Positions 3,477 through 6,254 of a stretch of DNA of 6,254 bases are shown here, piece by piece. Under the pieces are notes generated by a model that was given only the letters and a program-made list of their open reading frames with translations, did no database searches and was not told the DNA's origin. This DNA is from Anaerolineales bacterium (GTDB lineage: Bacteria; Chloroflexota; Anaerolineae; Anaerolineales; Villigracilaceae). How positions within the stretch are numbered: position 1 is the first letter of the stretch; every line of letters begins with the position of its first letter. The stretch is from assembly GCA_025056515.1 (NCBI GenBank), contig JANWWB010000224.1, positions 1 to 6,254 on the forward strand, in the 5' to 3' direction. Position numbers and translations under genes: made by a program.

Positions 3477-6254
3477 TCAACAGGTCAGAGCGCGCAGGGG
3501 ACGGAGCAAGTCTTCGGAAGCACTATACGGTAGGGGAGTCGTACGATAGGCTTTGAGATCTAGATAGACCCGTCCTTCAGCGTCGAGCACGCGGGCGTCG
3601 AATTCCCAGGAGCCATCTTCCTTTTGTAGGGGCTTCACAAGTGCATAGATTCTGCTCTCCTTGACGATTGGTCGGTAGACTGTAAGCGTCTCAATTGAGT
3701 TGGGCAAGGCCAGAGCCCCACTTTGCGCAATTTCCCACACGCCGGCTGTTTGGAAGCATAGCTCAACTAAGAGCGGTAGGCGGTAGATTTGTTGTGAGTC
3801 CTCGCGAAGCGCTGGCAACTTTGGGTTGAGCTTGCCTAATATGCCCTCTTCGGAGCATTGTACGGCTTCTAAGACTTGGAAATGCGGCCCGTGAAAATAC
3901 AGTTTATAAATATCTGTGGCACCAACTGCTGGTGCGCCGTTCCAGCTAGGAGCAGGGTGGACGGGTTCGGAGAGGGTTTTGCTGGATTGCAAGATGGCCC
4001 TTCCGGTAAAATGCACCATCCGTTCAGCAGGACGGTTCTTGAGCACCCGCTCTGATTCAAGCGCCACATCAACCACCAAACGTCCGTCTTGGTGCAATGC
4101 GCGCGCTTTCCAGATGACTTGGCGTGGCTGGTGGCGGTAGAACTTGAGTGCAATCAAGAAACGAATATCTTCCAAGCGTGCGATTTTCAGAGAGGTATCG
4201 GTCGAGGCCAGCGAAGAGGCGATGCGCTCCGCCGCCGTCATAAATCCTTGTAATCCCAGCACCCCTGGCAGGACCGGGATGTTGTTGATGGCATGATCGA
4301 GCAACAGGGGATGGTCTTGTGGATTAATTTCCGACTCGATGGTAAGCCAAGCATCAGGGGAGAAATCCGTCACCTTTCCTGAAAAGATGGCCGAAGTTTC
4401 TCCCACGTGCAAGGTGGTGTTGGCTTTCACAAGATCCAGCCCGCCGTGGGGAATGGAGGCTTGGGTGAGAATCCCGAGCGAGCCGGCAATCACAACTTCT
4501 CCTCCACCATGGGTGAGTTCCTGCCGGACGAAGGGAGCGGCCTGACGTGGTGGCAGCAGGTCAATTCCGGCGCGCTTCATCAGCTCAGGGATGGCCCCGC
4601 GCGTTGCCATCCCAGCTCCGCCCCAGGCGCTCCAATCAAGGACGGAAATCTTGAGTTCGGGATGAGCAACGTGTAGCCAAGATGCTGCTTTGCAGAGCAG
4701 GTCATTGGCTGCACTGTAATCGGTCTGTCCAGCATTACCAAAGCGACCGGCGACCGAGGAGAAGAAGACAAAAGCGCGCGGCAAGAGAGCGTGTTCGCGC
4801 AAAGCCTGGTATAGGTGGAAGAAACCATCAGCCTTGACCGAGACAACTTGGCGGAATTCTTCTGCGGGCTTGCTTTCCAGCTTGCGGCTGCGTTCGATAC
4901 CGGCGACATGGAGGACGATGTCTACTCGCCCTTCAGCTTGGCGGATGGTTTCCACGGCCTGTCGCACCGCTTGGGGGTCGGTTACGTCACAAATCAAGTA
5001 ATGAGCACGACCACCTTGCCGAATGATTTGTTTCAAAGCTTGATGCGTCGCAGCCATGCGTTCCAATGTCTGCAAGCGGGCTTCTACTTGGCGTGGGGTA
5101 GCTTTCTCACCTTGTGCAGTCATTTGTCGGACGAGGTCCTTCTTCAATCCTTCGCGGTCCTGCGCCAAACGTTGCAGCAAGGGATCGTCTGACGGCAGGA
5201 GCGGGGAACGCCCGAGCAGGTAGAAGACACCGCGCGTTGCACGGACAAGGTCATCGAGTACCGCTCCGAGAATGCCTGCCGAACCACCTGTGATCAGGAA
5301 GATGCTCCCTTCTTCCAGGACAAAATTTGCTTCGGAGGCGAGACCTTGCTCAAGGAGGGTTATGCCGTAGCGTAAGCCATCACGCCAACCGACTTCGACT
5401 GCGCCGGGGTCGTACAGAGTCTCTTCGAGCAGGGCGGTAGCCATCTCGGTTGCTTTTGCTTGTGGCGAGAAATCCACTACCTTGACCAAGGCTGTCGGAC
5501 GTTCGCGTCCAAGGGCTTTGGTAAAGCCGCTCACTGCGCCGCCCAGGATACTTGGGGCGCCATCGGCTCCGTATCCGTGTAAGCCGCCTAGTCGCGTGCC
5601 GCAAATGAGGAAGGTTTCTGGAGCCAAGAGACGCATCAAGTTGGCCAAGCGGTAGAGGCGGCTTTCTAGGCCGGCTTGCCAGGTTTCCAAGGTCATCTCG
5701 TCTGGCGTTGATTCTGGGTCGAGCGCAGACAGGAAATACACTCCCTGGATGGGCCGCTCGGTTTGCCAGGCGGCGACTTGCGCCAGGAATTCATCAGGCG
5801 GCAGTTGGATTTTCAGGCGAAGGACTTCAGCGTCTCGAGCGCGTAATTTACGAGCGAGTATCTCGCCGACCCGATCTTCTCCTTCGACGACTAAAATGCG
5901 ACGACCTTCCAGGGTTATACCTGTTGGTAAGCACAATTCTAAGCGCGGTCGCAGTACTGGAACAGGCACCCGCCGCACAATCGCAATTCCGGGTTCCTCT
6001 GGTAGCGATTCTGCTCGAGAGGTATCTGCAGGATCACTCATACTTGTCCGGGATGTTTCTTGGAATTGTCCTTCCGAGCGGATCGTTAGAACAGGCGAGG
6101 TGGTGTCTAGGGCATGTTGTGCAGCCAACGACTCGACCACGAAGTCGATGACCTTTGCGAGGGTATTGTAATCGGAAAGGCGCAGGTCTTCACGGCGAGG
6201 GATGTTGTAGTGTTCGCGCACCAGGGCGAAGAGTTCGGCTTGTTTGACGGTGTC
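3477..6254 (-). CDS. Multidomain type I polyketide / PUFA-synthase-like protein, C-terminal part (ACP-KR-DH), 5' end outside window
   Basis: The frame is open to the right edge; 925 codons are visible before the TGA at 3477, so the start is missing and the GTG at 6221 is internal. Numbering from the first codon at 6254: residues 1 to about 42 are the second half of an acyl carrier domain (DTVKQAELFAL, then YNIPRREDL and a conserved TLAKVIDFV helix). After a Ser/Pro-rich linker comes a ketoreductase: structural subdomain about 118-311, then the NADPH-binding fold with TGGSAGILGA at 322-331, Lys474, Ser500, Tyr513 and Asn517 (QTDYSAAND) as a full catalytic set. The TGGxxGI form and a charged insert of about 65 residues (352-415) resemble the ketoreductase of PfaA. 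Residues about 623-916 are a double-hotdog dehydratase with His654 in DHAINNIPVLPG, YFHGPHFQVL, and LLVELCFQTAG carrying Glu831. No thioesterase follows. KS and AT domains are expected upstream but not seen. It makes an unknown reduced polyketide or fatty acid with the transferase downstream. Confidence 0.88.
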   Translation of the reverse strand, partial: DTVKQAELFALVREHYNIPRREDLRLSDYNTLAKVIDFVVESLAAQHALDTTSPVLTIRSEGQFQETSRTSMSDPADTSRAESLPEEPGIAIVRRVPVPVLRPRLELCLPTGITLEGRRILVVEGEDRVGEILARKLRARDAEVLRLKIQLPPDEFLAQVAAWQTERPIQGVYFLSALDPESTPDEMTLETWQAGLESRLYRLANLMRLLAPETFLICGTRLGGLHGYGADGAPSILGGAVSGFTKALGRERPTALVKVVDFSPQAKATEMATALLEETLYDPGAVEVGWRDGLRYGITLLEQGLASEANFVLEEGSIFLITGGSAGILGAVLDDLVRATRGVFYLLGRSPLLPSDDPLLQRLAQDREGLKKDLVRQMTAQGEKATPRQVEARLQTLERMAATHQALKQIIRQGGRAHYLICDVTDPQAVRQAVETIRQAEGRVDIVLHVAGIERSRKLESKPAEEFRQVVSVKADGFFHLYQALREHALLPRAFVFFSSVAGRFGNAGQTDYSAANDLLCKAASWLHVAHPELKISVLDWSAWGGAGMATRGAIPELMKRAGIDLLPPRQAAPFVRQELTHGGGEVVIAGSLGILTQASIPHGGLDLVKANTTLHVGETSAIFSGKVTDFSPDAWLTIESEINPQDHPLLLDHAINNIPVLPGVLGLQGFMTAAERIASSLASTDTSLKIARLEDIRFLIALKFYRHQPRQVIWKARALHQDGRLVVDVALESERVLKNRPAERMVHFTGRAILQSSKTLSEPVHPAPSWNGAPAVGATDIYKLYFHGPHFQVLEAVQCSEEGILGKLNPKLPALREDSQQIYRLPLLVELCFQTAGVWEIAQSGALALPNSIETLTVYRPIVKESRIYALVKPLQKEDGSWEFDARVLDAEGRVYLDLKAYRTTPLPYSASEDLLRPLRALTC

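Noticed and set aside
4815..5192. Plus-strand 125-codon frame
   Set aside because: It lies opposite the ketoreductase catalytic region; the opposite strand has a complete KR with all catalytic residues.
5708..6171. Overlapping plus-strand frames of 147 and 140 codons
   Set aside because: Both are opposite the carrier-KR linker and the structural KR subdomain, overlap each other, and show compositional Arg/Ser richness typical of antisense frames.
6219..6221. Synthase start at GTG 6221
   Set aside because: It falls inside the carrier domain; the frame continues to the window edge with conserved carrier sequence, so the true start is outside.

Overview
This window most likely comes from a bacterium with a mid-GC chromosome, probably a Chloroflexota of the Anaerolineae type. 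The assignment is an inference from the fused NuoCD, the COG2345/SufR-like regulator and the PfaA-like synthase; no rRNA or other phylogenetic marker is present. It holds two unrelated functional blocks separated by a regulator gene. There is no tRNA, rRNA, CRISPR array, insertion sequence or phage gene that I can see.

Left block (1-1737, minus strand): the start of a respiratory Complex I operon. nuoB is the first gene. One nucleotide after its stop comes a continuous reading frame in which NuoC and NuoD are fused (nuoCD), and this runs off the left edge. There is no nuoA upstream of nuoB. The operon has a very good sigma70-type promoter (TTGACT, 17 bp, TATAAT), and a perfect 15-bp inverted repeat fills most of its -35/-10 spacer.

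Middle (1738-2529): a divergent control region and a plus-strand winged-helix regulator. Its C-terminal domain carries a CX12C...C cysteine pattern like that of the iron-sulfur sensor SufR. The regulator has its own extended -10 promoter and a strong 8-bp-stem hairpin in its leader. A reasonable hypothesis is that it senses Fe-S or redox status and acts on the palindrome in the nuo promoter, whose products are rich in Fe-S clusters.

Right block (2745-6254, minus strand): the 3' end of a large multidomain iterative type I polyketide / PUFA-synthase-like gene. The visible part encodes the end of an acyl carrier domain, a ketoreductase and a double-hotdog dehydratase. Three nucleotides later comes a Sfp-type 4'-phosphopantetheinyl transferase, which would activate the carrier domains. 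The pair probably belongs to a locus making a specialised fatty acid or polyketide lipid of unknown structure. The carrier domain at the window edge has Thr where the phosphopantetheine-bearing Ser is expected.

The regulator and the transferase genes converge on a 215-bp gap (2530-2744) in which I see no convincing terminator.
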